This document shows positions 1 through 7,598 of a DNA stretch of 14,681 bases, in pieces. Below the pieces are notes generated by a model, which was given only the letters and a program-made list of their open reading frames with translations, did no database searches and was not told where the DNA came from. Every line of letters begins with the position of its first letter. Position 1 is the first letter of the stretch. Origin of the DNA: Deltaproteobacteria bacterium UBA6930 (lineage in GTDB: Bacteria > Myxococcota_A > UBA9160 > UBA6930); contig DKAI01000077.1 in the NCBI GenBank assembly GCA_002450755.1, positions 12,694 to 27,374 of the forward strand, read 5' to 3'. Made by a program: the position numbers and the translations under genes.

Positions 1-83
1 TTTAGCGGTGCAAAGATCCCGTCAATGGAAGCTACTAGAGATCTATTTTCTCAAAATATGTCGAATTTACTTGATTGAGTTCT
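1..83. other. Left edge, no gene recognised
   Basis: This short AT-rich stretch lies downstream of the stop codon of the leftward Rieske oxygenase gene. Neither strand gives a continuous frame that looks like a real protein, and I see no convincing terminator hairpin. Confidence 0.5.
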
Positions 84-1226
84 TCAGTAGACAACCTGCT
101 TTACTCTCTGATGAAAGTGGGCGAGGCCTGGTTCATTCCGACCAAAGATTATTTCATTTTGAGCACCAGAGTAAAAACCGCGTTGGATTTCTTCACCAAT
201 GGGAAAGTCTTCTTCTACCACAGTCTTAACTAGGAGATCCATATTTCGATCCCAGTGTCCCTTGGCACTTTCGCTCTTAGCTAGTTCAGGTGTATACAAA
301 GAAACTGCCATCTCTGTTTTGTTGACGTCATCGTAATCCGGAAATATTCTCCAAGTTTCAATATGATCACCTTGCATCACTAAAATCGTATTTGGAAAAA
401 GTACGTAAATAATTGCTGTCTGCTCTATAAGATCCCAACTCTCTTCTGGAACCTCCCTCAATTTGTCCATGCTTCGGCGCGCATAGATATTTCTAAGATG
501 GGAACCAAAGGGATCAAACGTACCTACATTTCCATGAATTATCGGGTACACCGTAGCTCGGTGTAATGCTCCGAGATGATATGTTTCAAGAAAGGTATCT
601 ACTACTAGCTTCCAGTTCATTCGCTGGCTAAGAGTTCGGGTCTCATAGTGGTGATAGTTTTGTAAATTAAAACTGCTTAGATCTTCATCTAGCCCTGCGA
701 GAAACTGATCGAAATTTACTGAAGTGCCCGCAGTAGGTGTAACCCATATTAATCCGTGACGCTCTTCCAAGGACAGTTCTGTTAATCCGTGAGTAGCTCG
801 ATCACTTTTTTCAAAACCCTGCTCGAATGGCACGTGTTCTAGCGTACCTTGACGCGAGTATGCCCATGCATGATAGGGGCAACTGATGAGTTTTTTTGCG
901 AAACCACAATCGCGAAGGAGCTTAGTACCACGATGGCGACATACATTCGCAAAGGCCCGAAGCTTATTATCATCTCCTCTTACGACAAGGATAGGGACAC
1001 CCGCACGATCCTCGGTGAGGTAGGCGCCTGGATCCGTAAGTTCACATGAGAGTCCGACCACCAAGGGCGTGTTGCGAAACAAAAGAGCTTTCTCTGCGTC
1101 GAACTGCGTCCGATCCGTGTAATCGGAAACTGGGTTACGATAAACGTCTGCAGCCATTGCAGTCTCTTTATTCTCGATCATTGACAAAAGTTGATTGATA
1201 AGACTCAGCTCAGTTTTACGCTTCAC
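84..1226 (-). CDS. Rieske [2Fe-2S] aromatic ring-hydroxylating oxygenase, alpha (catalytic) subunit
   Basis: This is a Rieske non-heme iron oxygenase catalytic subunit, expected to hydroxylate an aromatic or cyclic substrate with O2 and electrons from a separate reductase. With the GTG start chosen here it has 380 residues, a normal full length. The Rieske cluster ligands are C96-x-H98 (NVCRHRG) and C116-x2-H119 (CPYHAWAY). The mononuclear iron site is in NWKLVVDTFLETYHLGALH, with H217 and H222 as ligands and D210 as the likely bridging Asp; the third ligand is probably an Asp near residue 341 (EEDFPIGEEIQRG). A TTG two codons upstream is possible, but GAAGG at 1234-1238 sits 7 nt before the GTG and only 1 nt before the TTG. 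It is probably co-transcribed with the thioesterase-like gene 44 nt upstream. No ferredoxin, reductase or beta subunit is in the window. Family assignment is secure; the substrate is unknown. Confidence 0.93.
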   Translation of the reverse strand: MKRKTELSLINQLLSMIENKETAMAADVYRNPVSDYTDRTQFDAEKALLFRNTPLVVGLSCELTDPGAYLTEDRAGVPILVVRGDDNKLRAFANVCRHRGTKLLRDCGFAKKLISCPYHAWAYSRQGTLEHVPFEQGFEKSDRATHGLTELSLEERHGLIWVTPTAGTSVNFDQFLAGLDEDLSSFNLQNYHHYETRTLSQRMNWKLVVDTFLETYHLGALHRATVYPIIHGNVGTFDPFGSHLRNIYARRSMDKLREVPEESWDLIEQTAIIYVLFPNTILVMQGDHIETWRIFPDYDDVNKTEMAVSLYTPELAKSESAKGHWDRNMDLLVKTVVEEDFPIGEEIQRGFYSGAQNEIIFGRNEPGLAHFHQRVKQVVY

Positions 1227-1270
1227 TACCAAACCTTCACTAATATTTTCGGCTACTGCGAAACTCTACC

Positions 1271-2071
1271 CTAACCCCGAAATCGCTCAGTAGCCATAAC
1301 GGACTGCTGTACCGACCCAATTTGTCCTCGGGTGTCAAAGAGCTGCCCATTAACCCAACCAGCCCCCTCGGGAAAAATATCGCACTTTGACTTTACCCCA
1401 ATCCATTCGCCAATCGGCTCGCGAAATAATTGAAGATTAATATCTGTATTAATGAACGCCTGATCGTTAAGCAGAGTCTGGCTAACTCCGTTACAAAAAT
1501 CGGCCGTAGTAGCCACACGAAGCACCGGCAGCATTGGTTCCCCGAGAACCAACGGTTGGGGAATTCTAAACCAACCACTCCCCTCCCCTTGACCCTTGAT
1601 CCCACTCACGGGGCGCAGATCAACCGTATTGGAAAATCCTGAACCGACTCCCGCCTCCCCTGAAGCACTTGGGAAAGACAGATGAGTGCTCTGGAGCGTT
1701 TCCGGTAAAGGTCTTAATTCCTTCGTAGAATGGGTACCTCCTGCTAAGTGATTTACGCTCGAAAACATCATTAAAGATGCCCGTGCACAGAGACGACCAT
1801 CGCAAAACAATTCCGAGTCCCGAAGGATCAGTCTCCTGCCACTTCGAACTGGGGTCATCTGAACAGTGAGAGGCTTCATCGGAACCGGCCTTAGCAGGTC
1901 TATCCCGAATCGGACAATTCGAAAGTGAGACGGCAAAGGCTCAAGGAGCCCCGCATAGGCTAACAAGCCGGCCACTGGCCCCCCGTGCAATTTATTTGGG
2001 TCCCAGGGCCCGCAGGCAGTTGATCGAGGAACAAAAGAATCTCCATCCTTATAAAATATCCCTTCGTCCAA
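1271..2071 (-). CDS. Acyl-CoA thioesterase-like double hot-dog protein
   Basis: The 266-residue protein looks like the thioesterase-like superfamily (TesB-related, 4HBT_3 type) with two hot-dog folds. The first repeat holds the helix motif HGGPVAGLLA (residues 29-38) followed by RIVRFGIDLLRPVP. The second holds DFCNG (191-195), where TesB-type enzymes carry their catalytic Asp, then FINTDINLQLFREPIGEW (207-223) and a G-x-L-x-D-x-x-G-x-I-G ending near 253. Such proteins hydrolyse acyl-CoA esters in the cytosol. The start is TTG behind a near-perfect AGGAGGTG at 2076-2083. It is the first gene of a leftward pair with the Rieske oxygenase, and is divergent from the acyl dehydratase gene. That context suggests it removes or proofreads a CoA ester in the same pathway, which is inference. 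The family is fairly sure; activity and substrate are not. Confidence 0.82.
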   Translation of the reverse strand: MDEGIFYKDGDSFVPRSTACGPWDPNKLHGGPVAGLLAYAGLLEPLPSHFRIVRFGIDLLRPVPMKPLTVQMTPVRSGRRLILRDSELFCDGRLCARASLMMFSSVNHLAGGTHSTKELRPLPETLQSTHLSFPSASGEAGVGSGFSNTVDLRPVSGIKGQGEGSGWFRIPQPLVLGEPMLPVLRVATTADFCNGVSQTLLNDQAFINTDINLQLFREPIGEWIGVKSKCDIFPEGAGWVNGQLFDTRGQIGSVQQSVMATERFRG

Positions 2072-2072
2072 T

Positions 2073-2119
2073 ACTCACCTCCTACCTTTGTTAGACTCAC
2101 CCGGTCGCACAGAGTGAGT
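2073..2119. repeat. Repeated ACTCAC/GTGAGT elements in the divergent promoter region
   Basis: The gap between the thioesterase-like and acyl dehydratase genes contains ACTCACC at 2073-2079 and again at 2095-2101, 22 bp apart (about two helical turns). An inverted copy, GTGAGT, lies at 2114-2119 and forms a 6-bp inverted repeat with the middle copy across 13 bp. The spacing suits an operator for a regulator of both divergent units, but the left copy overlaps the thioesterase Shine-Dalgarno, so part of the match may be trivial. I found no clear -35/-10 pair here. Confidence 0.25.
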
Positions 2120-2179
2120 TCGGAAGAGTAACTAAATGTGACCCTATCGCGATTCAGAAACTTTATAAGGAGAAAAACT

Positions 2180-3322
2180 TTGGCTGAAAGTCTAGCGGGT
2201 ACCTTCCCGCGCATTACGGAACGCGGCCTGGACCAACTAAGGGAAAGGGTTGGAGTCAAAATTGAAGACAGTCTCGAGCCCTGGTGTTACGAAGCTACGA
2301 GAGATGCTATACGCCATTACGCCCATGGCGTCGGCGATGATAACCCTCTCTGGTGTGACCCCGAGTACGCTCAATCATCGATCCACGGTGGGCTCGTAGC
2401 GTTGCCTTCATTTGTCTTTCCTTCAGACCGAATAATCAGTGGTTACGTCGGTGGGTTGCCTGGAATCCACGCGATGTGGGCCGGAGCGAACTTCCATTGG
2501 CACCGTTGGATTAAACGCAATGACGAAATCAAAACAGAAGCATGGCTAAAAGAATTGATACCCCACGAAACTAGATTCTCTGGAAAGGCTATTCAGCAGA
2601 TCTATCACGTAGACTTCTACAATCAAGACGACGTCTTGATTTGCGAAGCAGACAGCTGGTGCTTTCGTACTGAAAGAGACACCGCGCGAGAGGAAGGTAC
2701 CAAGTATCGCGAAGTCAAGGAGCGCGAACCCCGAGTTTATACCTCCGACGAGTTAGGAGAATTTTTCGAGCTATATGCCAACGAAAAAATTCGAGGCGCT
2801 GAAACCCGCTTCTTCGAGGACGTAACTGAAGGAGAACTTCTCTCTAGTATGGCAAAAGGTCCAATGACGGTGACCGGCTTTATCGCCTATGTCCAAGGCT
2901 GGGGGGGCTTGTACGTTCGCTCCAACAAACTCGCTTGGCAACAGATCCGAAAACATTCTGGTCTAGGCATTCCTAATCGATTTGGAATACCAGACTGTCC
3001 GGAGCGTGTTCATTGGGAAGAAGAGTTTGCCCTAACCGTTGGAGCCCCCGGCGCCTATGATTACGGGCCCGAACGATGTTCTTGGCTAATCCATCACCTG
3101 ACTAATTGGATGGGAGATGACGGGTTTCTCGTTAAGTCGCACTGTAAGATTAGACGTCACAACCCTGTCGGGGACCTACTCACAATCGATGGTCGAGTGA
3201 CAAGAAAGTTCGAAGAAAATGGCGAAGGCTTTGTCGAAATCGAGCAAGAAGCACATAACCAAGATGGCGAGCTCTCCGTAATTGGCGGTGGTGTAGTGAA
3301 GCTACCGATTAAGAACCCTTGA
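2180..3322 (+). CDS. MaoC-like / FAS1-type acyl dehydratase, tandem hot-dog
   Basis: This 380-residue protein resembles fused acyl-CoA hydratase/dehydratases with an N-terminal FAS1-like dehydratase domain and a C-terminal MaoC-type hot-dog. The N-terminal half has YAHGVGDDNPLWCDPEYA (residues 47-64) followed by HGG (69-71). This matches the hydratase-2 motif GDxNP, but Trp58 occupies the place of the usual catalytic His, a variation I recall in this FAS1-like subgroup. The C-terminal half starts near residue 212 (FEDVTEGELL) and includes GAYDYGPERCSWLIHHLTNW. The reaction would be reversible hydration of an enoyl-CoA. An in-frame GTG at 2138 is possible, but TTG at 2180 follows AAGGAG (2167-2172) by 7 nt and removes a basic N-tail that does not look like part of the fold. 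It heads a rightward pair with the dehydrogenase gene. Confidence 0.82.
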   Translation: MAESLAGTFPRITERGLDQLRERVGVKIEDSLEPWCYEATRDAIRHYAHGVGDDNPLWCDPEYAQSSIHGGLVALPSFVFPSDRIISGYVGGLPGIHAMWAGANFHWHRWIKRNDEIKTEAWLKELIPHETRFSGKAIQQIYHVDFYNQDDVLICEADSWCFRTERDTAREEGTKYREVKEREPRVYTSDELGEFFELYANEKIRGAETRFFEDVTEGELLSSMAKGPMTVTGFIAYVQGWGGLYVRSNKLAWQQIRKHSGLGIPNRFGIPDCPERVHWEEEFALTVGAPGAYDYGPERCSWLIHHLTNWMGDDGFLVKSHCKIRRHNPVGDLLTIDGRVTRKFEENGEGFVEIEQEAHNQDGELSVIGGGVVKLPIKNP

Positions 3323-3416
3323 AAGAATGAATGCAGCAGGGGCTTTTAATTGAGCGTTTTCTTCTTTACAACGAACACTCGATACCCCCAGGATATACTC
3401 TCGAAAGGAGAAAACG

Positions 3417-4529
3417 ATGCACCATGACTTTGTTTCTCAATCACCTGAGCGGGTACGCTCCGGAATAGGGTCTGTCAATACTCTTGCCGAAGAAGTCGAC
3501 AAGGTAGGAGGAAAGAGAGCTCTTATTATTACTGGAAATTCTCTTTCCAATAAGACCGACCTCGTGAACCGGTTGCAAAATATACTCGGTAACAGATGCG
3601 CGGGAGTATTTGATGAAGCAAAGCAACACGTACTAAAGGGAAGCGTGATGGATGCTCTTCAGATGACCAAAGACTGTAAGGCTGATACATTAATTTCATT
3701 CGGCGGTGGAAGCCCAAACGATACTATGAAAATGGTAACTCATCTTCTAATAGAAGAAGGTGAAAATGCACTACCTAACATCGCGATACCGACAACTCTT
3801 TCAGCAGGTGAATTCACTTTTGCATGTGGGATGACCGATGAGGAGACGCGAGTCAAAACAGTCTACGGCTTTCATCCTGCCTTGCTCGCGAAGGCAGTCA
3901 TTCTAGATCCTGAAGTGACCATTGAGACTCCTGACTGGCTTTGGGGGGCATCTGGAATGCGTGCAGTTGACCACGCCATAGAGGCGATATGGGCTCCAAA
4001 CCCCCACCCTATAACAACGTTAATGGCACTTGATGCGTTAAGAGAATTGCACCAATGCTTGGCTTCTTCCAGACGTCGAGATGCCCTCGAGTTGAGGCTC
4101 CGTTGTCAACATGCTGCATGGATGTCCATCTTCGGATTACTCAATTTGGGACTGCGACTCACACACCCAATAGGACATCAACTAGGCGCTCGTTTCGATA
4201 TCCCTCATGGTGTGACATCGTGTATTTCCCTCCCCGTATCCATGCGTCTTCTATACGAGCGAACTACAGCGGCACAGGAACTGATGGCAGAAGCGTTAGG
4301 AGTAAAAGGAGATACCCACGCGGAATCGGCTAAGGCAGCAGCTGACGCCGTTACTAAGATGGTTTTAGATCTCGGGCTTCCTTCTCGCCTATCAGAAACA
4401 ACAGCCATTGAAAAAGAACTTCCTGAGCTAGCGAATGAAATTAGTAAGGAACTAAAAGAGTTCCAATCTCCGGACGCTGATTTCGCAACACCAGATGTAC
4501 TTTTGAAGCTTCTCCGAGAGGCGTGGTAG
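3417..4529 (+). CDS. Maleylacetate reductase-like / iron-containing alcohol dehydrogenase family
   Basis: This 370-residue protein belongs to the iron-ADH/dehydroquinate synthase-like superfamily, which includes maleylacetate reductases. The nucleotide-binding GGGSPND is at residues 96-102 and the PTTLSAGEFT segment begins at 125. The region of metal-ligand residues reads GMRAVDHAIEAIW (180-192), then H254 in GHQLG and H264 in DIPHG. Aligned with FucO-type enzymes, three His ligands (186, 254, 264) are kept, but the Asp ligand position is Arg182. Maleylacetate reductases also lack that Asp, so a metal-independent NAD(P)H reductase is plausible. The ATG follows AAGGAG with 6 nt spacing. It lies 94 nt behind the acyl dehydratase gene, probably in one transcript. 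Maleylacetate reduction would fit the aromatic-degradation context, but no hydroxyquinol or chlorocatechol dioxygenase is present, so the substrate is open. Confidence 0.8.
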   Translation: MHHDFVSQSPERVRSGIGSVNTLAEEVDKVGGKRALIITGNSLSNKTDLVNRLQNILGNRCAGVFDEAKQHVLKGSVMDALQMTKDCKADTLISFGGGSPNDTMKMVTHLLIEEGENALPNIAIPTTLSAGEFTFACGMTDEETRVKTVYGFHPALLAKAVILDPEVTIETPDWLWGASGMRAVDHAIEAIWAPNPHPITTLMALDALRELHQCLASSRRRDALELRLRCQHAAWMSIFGLLNLGLRLTHPIGHQLGARFDIPHGVTSCISLPVSMRLLYERTTAAQELMAEALGVKGDTHAESAKAAADAVTKMVLDLGLPSRLSETTAIEKELPELANEISKELKEFQSPDADFATPDVLLKLLREAW

Positions 4530-4546
4530 AAAACTTCGATGGCGGC

Positions 4547-4570
4547 CCTCCTCGTTTCGGAGGATTATTT
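4547..4570 (+). terminator. Possible weak intrinsic terminator after the dehydrogenase gene
   Basis: CCTCC at 4547-4551 pairs with GGAGG at 4559-4563 around a 7-nt loop, followed by TTATTT at 4565-4570. It lies 18 nt after the stop of the rightward dehydrogenase gene and before the convergent amidohydrolase gene. The stem is short and the T run is interrupted, so efficiency is doubtful. On the other strand the hairpin is followed by G+C, so it would not stop leftward transcription. Confidence 0.35.
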
Positions 4571-4619
4571 CCGCTCGTTCTGGACAGCAAGCGGATCGGA
4601 CCAACCTAATATTGGTAGT

Positions 4620-5738
4620 TCATGCAGCGGAAGCCAACTTTTGAACGTCGATACCATAGAGTTCCGCAACGTTTCCACAAAGAATCGCCTCTCGTTGCTC
4701 GGCGGTCAGATCCTTCGCATGTTCGGCTAATAGGGCTTGTGAATCAGGCCAAGTAGAATCGCTGTGTGGAAAGTCGTTTGCCCACATTAAGCGTCTCCAG
4801 TTCATAACGTTAGCGTCCTGGAATGCGACCCAATCATCCTGAAAGGTAAGGTAAATATGTTCTTTGAAATACTCCGATGGAAGCTTGGACAATTCCTGAC
4901 CTTTATGCAGCCAAGCCCGATGTCTTTTGTAGGCATGATCCATCCTGTACATGTAGTGAGGTACCCAACCTGCGTCTGCCTCGACACATACAACTTTTAG
5001 TTCCGGAAACCGATCGAACACTCCCCCAAAAATCAACGTACCCATAATGTCTTGATTTCCCCGAATAATACTCATAAAGGAGTTCATGCGGGGCCCACGT
5101 GTCTCGACACTGGAACGCGTTGTGAGAATATGGAACGAGAGAGGCATATCCAGCTCTATCGCTGCCTCCCAAAACGGGTTCCAAACGGGAGAATCAAAGT
5201 CGTCGCCTTGAGGATTACCCGAAACCATGACACCAGGGAGACCAAGAGCTTTGATGTTCTTTAGATCAATGACCCCGTCCTCGGGTGAGCGAAGAGCCGT
5301 CTGACCACAGCCGAGAAGGCGAATCGGATCGTAATCACAATACTCCGCAATCCAACGGTTGTAAGCATCGAAGCAGGCTTGTTTATAATCCCAGTTTTTG
5401 TGATTACAGATCATCATCCCAACCGTTGGATATATAACCTCCGCATCGACACCGTCGCGTATCTGGTCCGCACGACGAGCCTTAGCATCCCAACCACTTC
5501 GATGAAGTTCTTCAAACTTCGCACCAGTCATTTTTAAATCTTCTGAGGGGACTCCCGCCGCAGCAACAAGGCCCATGGGTATGGGCTTATCCATTCCATC
5601 AATAAAAAAAAGATCTCCTTTTTCGCCACAGTGTCGAAGTTGAGGCGCTTTTTCTTTCCACTCCTTGTCAATGTAATCGACGTAAGTCTTGGGGTGTTCC
5701 GTAATGTGAGAATCTGCGGAAATGATGGGATAACTCAA
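4620..5738 (-). CDS. Amidohydrolase family 2 (ACMSD-like) metal-dependent hydrolase or decarboxylase
   Basis: The 372-residue protein is an Amidohydro_2 TIM-barrel protein, a family that includes aminocarboxymuconate-semialdehyde, gamma-resorcylate and o-pyrocatechuate decarboxylases as well as hydrolases. The first strand carries SADSHITEHP, giving D9-x-H11 in place of the usual H-x-H, as I recall for many members starting SADSH. Other likely metal or active-site residues are H203 (PLSFH), the EADAGWVPHYMYR segment (253-265), and D322 with H325 in WANDFPHSDSTWPDS. The TTG start overlaps the stop of the upstream deacylase-like gene (TTGA, 4 nt) and has AAGGAGG at 5745-5751, so translational coupling is likely. 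A C-C bond-cleaving decarboxylase of a hydroxybenzoate-like acid would suit the neighbourhood, but simple hydrolysis cannot be excluded. Confidence 0.85.
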   Translation of the reverse strand: MSYPIISADSHITEHPKTYVDYIDKEWKEKAPQLRHCGEKGDLFFIDGMDKPIPMGLVAAAGVPSEDLKMTGAKFEELHRSGWDAKARRADQIRDGVDAEVIYPTVGMMICNHKNWDYKQACFDAYNRWIAEYCDYDPIRLLGCGQTALRSPEDGVIDLKNIKALGLPGVMVSGNPQGDDFDSPVWNPFWEAAIELDMPLSFHILTTRSSVETRGPRMNSFMSIIRGNQDIMGTLIFGGVFDRFPELKVVCVEADAGWVPHYMYRMDHAYKRHRAWLHKGQELSKLPSEYFKEHIYLTFQDDWVAFQDANVMNWRRLMWANDFPHSDSTWPDSQALLAEHAKDLTAEQREAILCGNVAELYGIDVQKLASAA

Positions 5739-7414
5739 GCCTGTCCTCCTTTAAGAACTTCCCCTGGAAGCGTGTCGGATACGCCTATTACGTCCTTATC
5801 GTCTTTTCTGATCGGAGTTCCGTTGACTACCACTGCTCGGAATCCCTCTGCATCTTCGACCAAGCGGTCAGCCCCTCCTGGGAAATCGTACACCCGACGC
5901 AAACCCTTACAGTTCACCTTGTCCAGATCGAAGACTGTTATGTCCGCCGCAAAACCTTCGGCGAGCCGCCCCCTCCCTCGAATTCCGAATATATCCGCTG
6001 GCTCAGTCGTCAACTGACGAACAGCCTCCTCAACCGAAAGGTGCCCCCGCTCCCTTACCCACTTACCTAGGAGAGTGGAAGGAAGAGCAGCATCGCACAA
6101 CTGACTTGCGTGTGCCCCAGCATCGGAAAGCCCAAGCATTGTACTCGGATGAGAGAGCAAATCGGCTACTGCATTGTCATCTGCGTTGGCAACGGGCATT
6201 CGAAAACGTGCCTCTAGTTCGGTTTCGAGTGACAAGTCCAGCGCCAAATCCACTGGGTGGGTACCACGTTCTTCGGCAACTTCCGCCAATGTCTTTTCCT
6301 GTATGGAGGTATCTGGCTCATAACCACTAATAGCCATGTTATGGAAACGAGGCTTCATTCTGCTCGTATCAATCCTTTCTCTCAAAGCACTGCGGAAATC
6401 TTCATCTGCATAAATTTTCTTTTTTCCCTCGAAGTCTGCAGAGGAGACTGGCTTCATTACCTTCATCGGCTCTATAGGGAAAGGCGCCTTAAATTGCCAT
6501 TCAAACATTAGGGCGCGTGGCGTAACCTGAGGATAGACGGGAATTCCCTTGGCCTGAAGTGCAGCGTGCTCCTCTAGTATTTCCTCATGAGGTTGTTTCA
6601 TGAAACCTGCCAACAGAGCTGTCCAGCTAACAGGCTTGCCAGTGGCCTGAGCCAGCTCGGCGAATTGCGGCGTGGTTAAACCGGGACCGATGGTGGCTTG
6701 CATAACACCGTGTTCGACTTCGGTCAGTGCGCTCGCAAGCTCCAGGATTTCCCTATGTGACGCCGCCCTGCTAGGAACTGGATTCCCGTCGTATCCAACA
6801 TGCGTAACCGCTTTCGAAGTCGCGAATCCAATTGCACCCGCCTCGAGCGCTTCCAGGACTAGTTTTCTCTGCGTCTGAATTTCCTCTTGGGTGGCTTCGC
6901 GATTTACGGCGTCCTCTCCCATTACGTACGTCCGAATTGGAGTGTGCCCTACAAGTGCACCTACGTTAATCGCCGTACCCTGCGTGCTGAGCGCGTCGAG
7001 GTATTCAGGAAATGTCTGAAAAGGCCACTCAGAACCGAGGCCAGCTTGCAACGCCGAAAGCGACATTCCTTCTACATTTTCGAGAGTGCGCAAAATTAAA
7101 TCTCTGTGCTTGGGATAGGTTGGGGCTACACCGAAACCACAATTCCCCATCACAACCGAAGTTACTCCGTGCCAAGGGCTAATTGAAAGCAACTTGTCCC
7201 AAAAAACCTGTGCGTCATAATGAGTGTGAATGTCGATAAAGCCTGGGGTGACATAACAACCGCTAGCGTCAATCTCCTGGACCGCTTGTCCGGTTACTTC
7301 GCCAATGGCTACGATCTTTCCATCTTTCACACCCAGGTCACCTGGTCTAGATGCTGCCCCTGTTCCATCAACGAGGTTGCCGCCACGAATAGCTAAGTCT
7401 AATTGTTGAGTCAT
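5735..7414 (-). CDS. N-acyl-D-amino-acid deacylase-like amidohydrolase (COG3653 type)
   Basis: The 559-residue protein is an Amidohydro_3/D-aminoacylase-like enzyme. It has the small beta-sandwich start LAIRGGNLVDGTGA (residues 7-20), the metal-binding H63-x-H65 in GFIDIHTHYD, and C92 in MGNCGFGVAP, the bridging-Cys motif of D-aminoacylases. SDAGAH (430-435) supplies the catalytic Asp431, and the C-terminal segment holds GRLAEGFAADITVFD. The His motifs expected in D-aminoacylases (THIR-like and ISH-like) are not evident: the matching stretches read MQATIGPG and KPVSWTAL. This points to a divergent subgroup whose substrate may be another amide or cyclic compound. A TTG seven codons upstream exists, but ATG at 7414 has GAGGAGGAG at 7421-7429 and gives the better start. 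It is the first gene of a two-gene leftward unit. Confidence 0.85.
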   Translation of the reverse strand: MTQQLDLAIRGGNLVDGTGAASRPGDLGVKDGKIVAIGEVTGQAVQEIDASGCYVTPGFIDIHTHYDAQVFWDKLLSISPWHGVTSVVMGNCGFGVAPTYPKHRDLILRTLENVEGMSLSALQAGLGSEWPFQTFPEYLDALSTQGTAINVGALVGHTPIRTYVMGEDAVNREATQEEIQTQRKLVLEALEAGAIGFATSKAVTHVGYDGNPVPSRAASHREILELASALTEVEHGVMQATIGPGLTTPQFAELAQATGKPVSWTALLAGFMKQPHEEILEEHAALQAKGIPVYPQVTPRALMFEWQFKAPFPIEPMKVMKPVSSADFEGKKKIYADEDFRSALRERIDTSRMKPRFHNMAISGYEPDTSIQEKTLAEVAEERGTHPVDLALDLSLETELEARFRMPVANADDNAVADLLSHPSTMLGLSDAGAHASQLCDAALPSTLLGKWVRERGHLSVEEAVRQLTTEPADIFGIRGRGRLAEGFAADITVFDLDKVNCKGLRRVYDFPGGADRLVEDAEGFRAVVVNGTPIRKDDKDVIGVSDTLPGEVLKGGQA

Positions 7415-7598
7415 TGAGCTCTCCTCCTCTACCAAACGCTTACAACAGGGGCCGGTTGGTATCTTCAGACCCTCTCCTCAGTTTCACACGTTCTTACAGT
7501 ATAGGGGAGAGTACGTGCACGGACTTTAAGGCCGATGTCTCTTTGAGATATTAATACCCATAAGTGCCCCTTGGGGGATTCCGCGGGATAACCGGACC
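7415..7598. promoter_or_regulatory. Divergent intergenic region between deacylase-like and antiporter genes
   Basis: This gap of about 180 bp must hold the promoters of the leftward amidohydrolase unit and the rightward antiporter gene. It includes CCCC-TT-GGGG at 7567-7576, too tight to make a useful hairpin, and AT-rich TATTAA near 7549. No -35/-10 pair on either strand is good enough to mark, so this is a positional inference only. Confidence 0.35.

Noticed and set aside
2138..2179. Longer N-terminus of the acyl dehydratase beginning at GTG 2138
   Set aside because: No Shine-Dalgarno precedes it, and the added 14 residues include the translated AAGGAG site of the better TTG start.
3365..3399. 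TTTACA and TATACT upstream of the maleylacetate-reductase-like gene as a promoter
   Set aside because: The spacer is 23 bp, far from the 16-18 bp needed, and no better -35 lies at the right distance.
7567..7577. CCCCTTGGGG and the shared CCCTTGG upstream of both the antiporter and the helicase genes
   Set aside because: CCCTTGG or its complement also occurs inside coding sequence (near 260, 1065 and 7170), about as expected by chance, and the CCCC-TT-GGGG spacer is too short for a hairpin.
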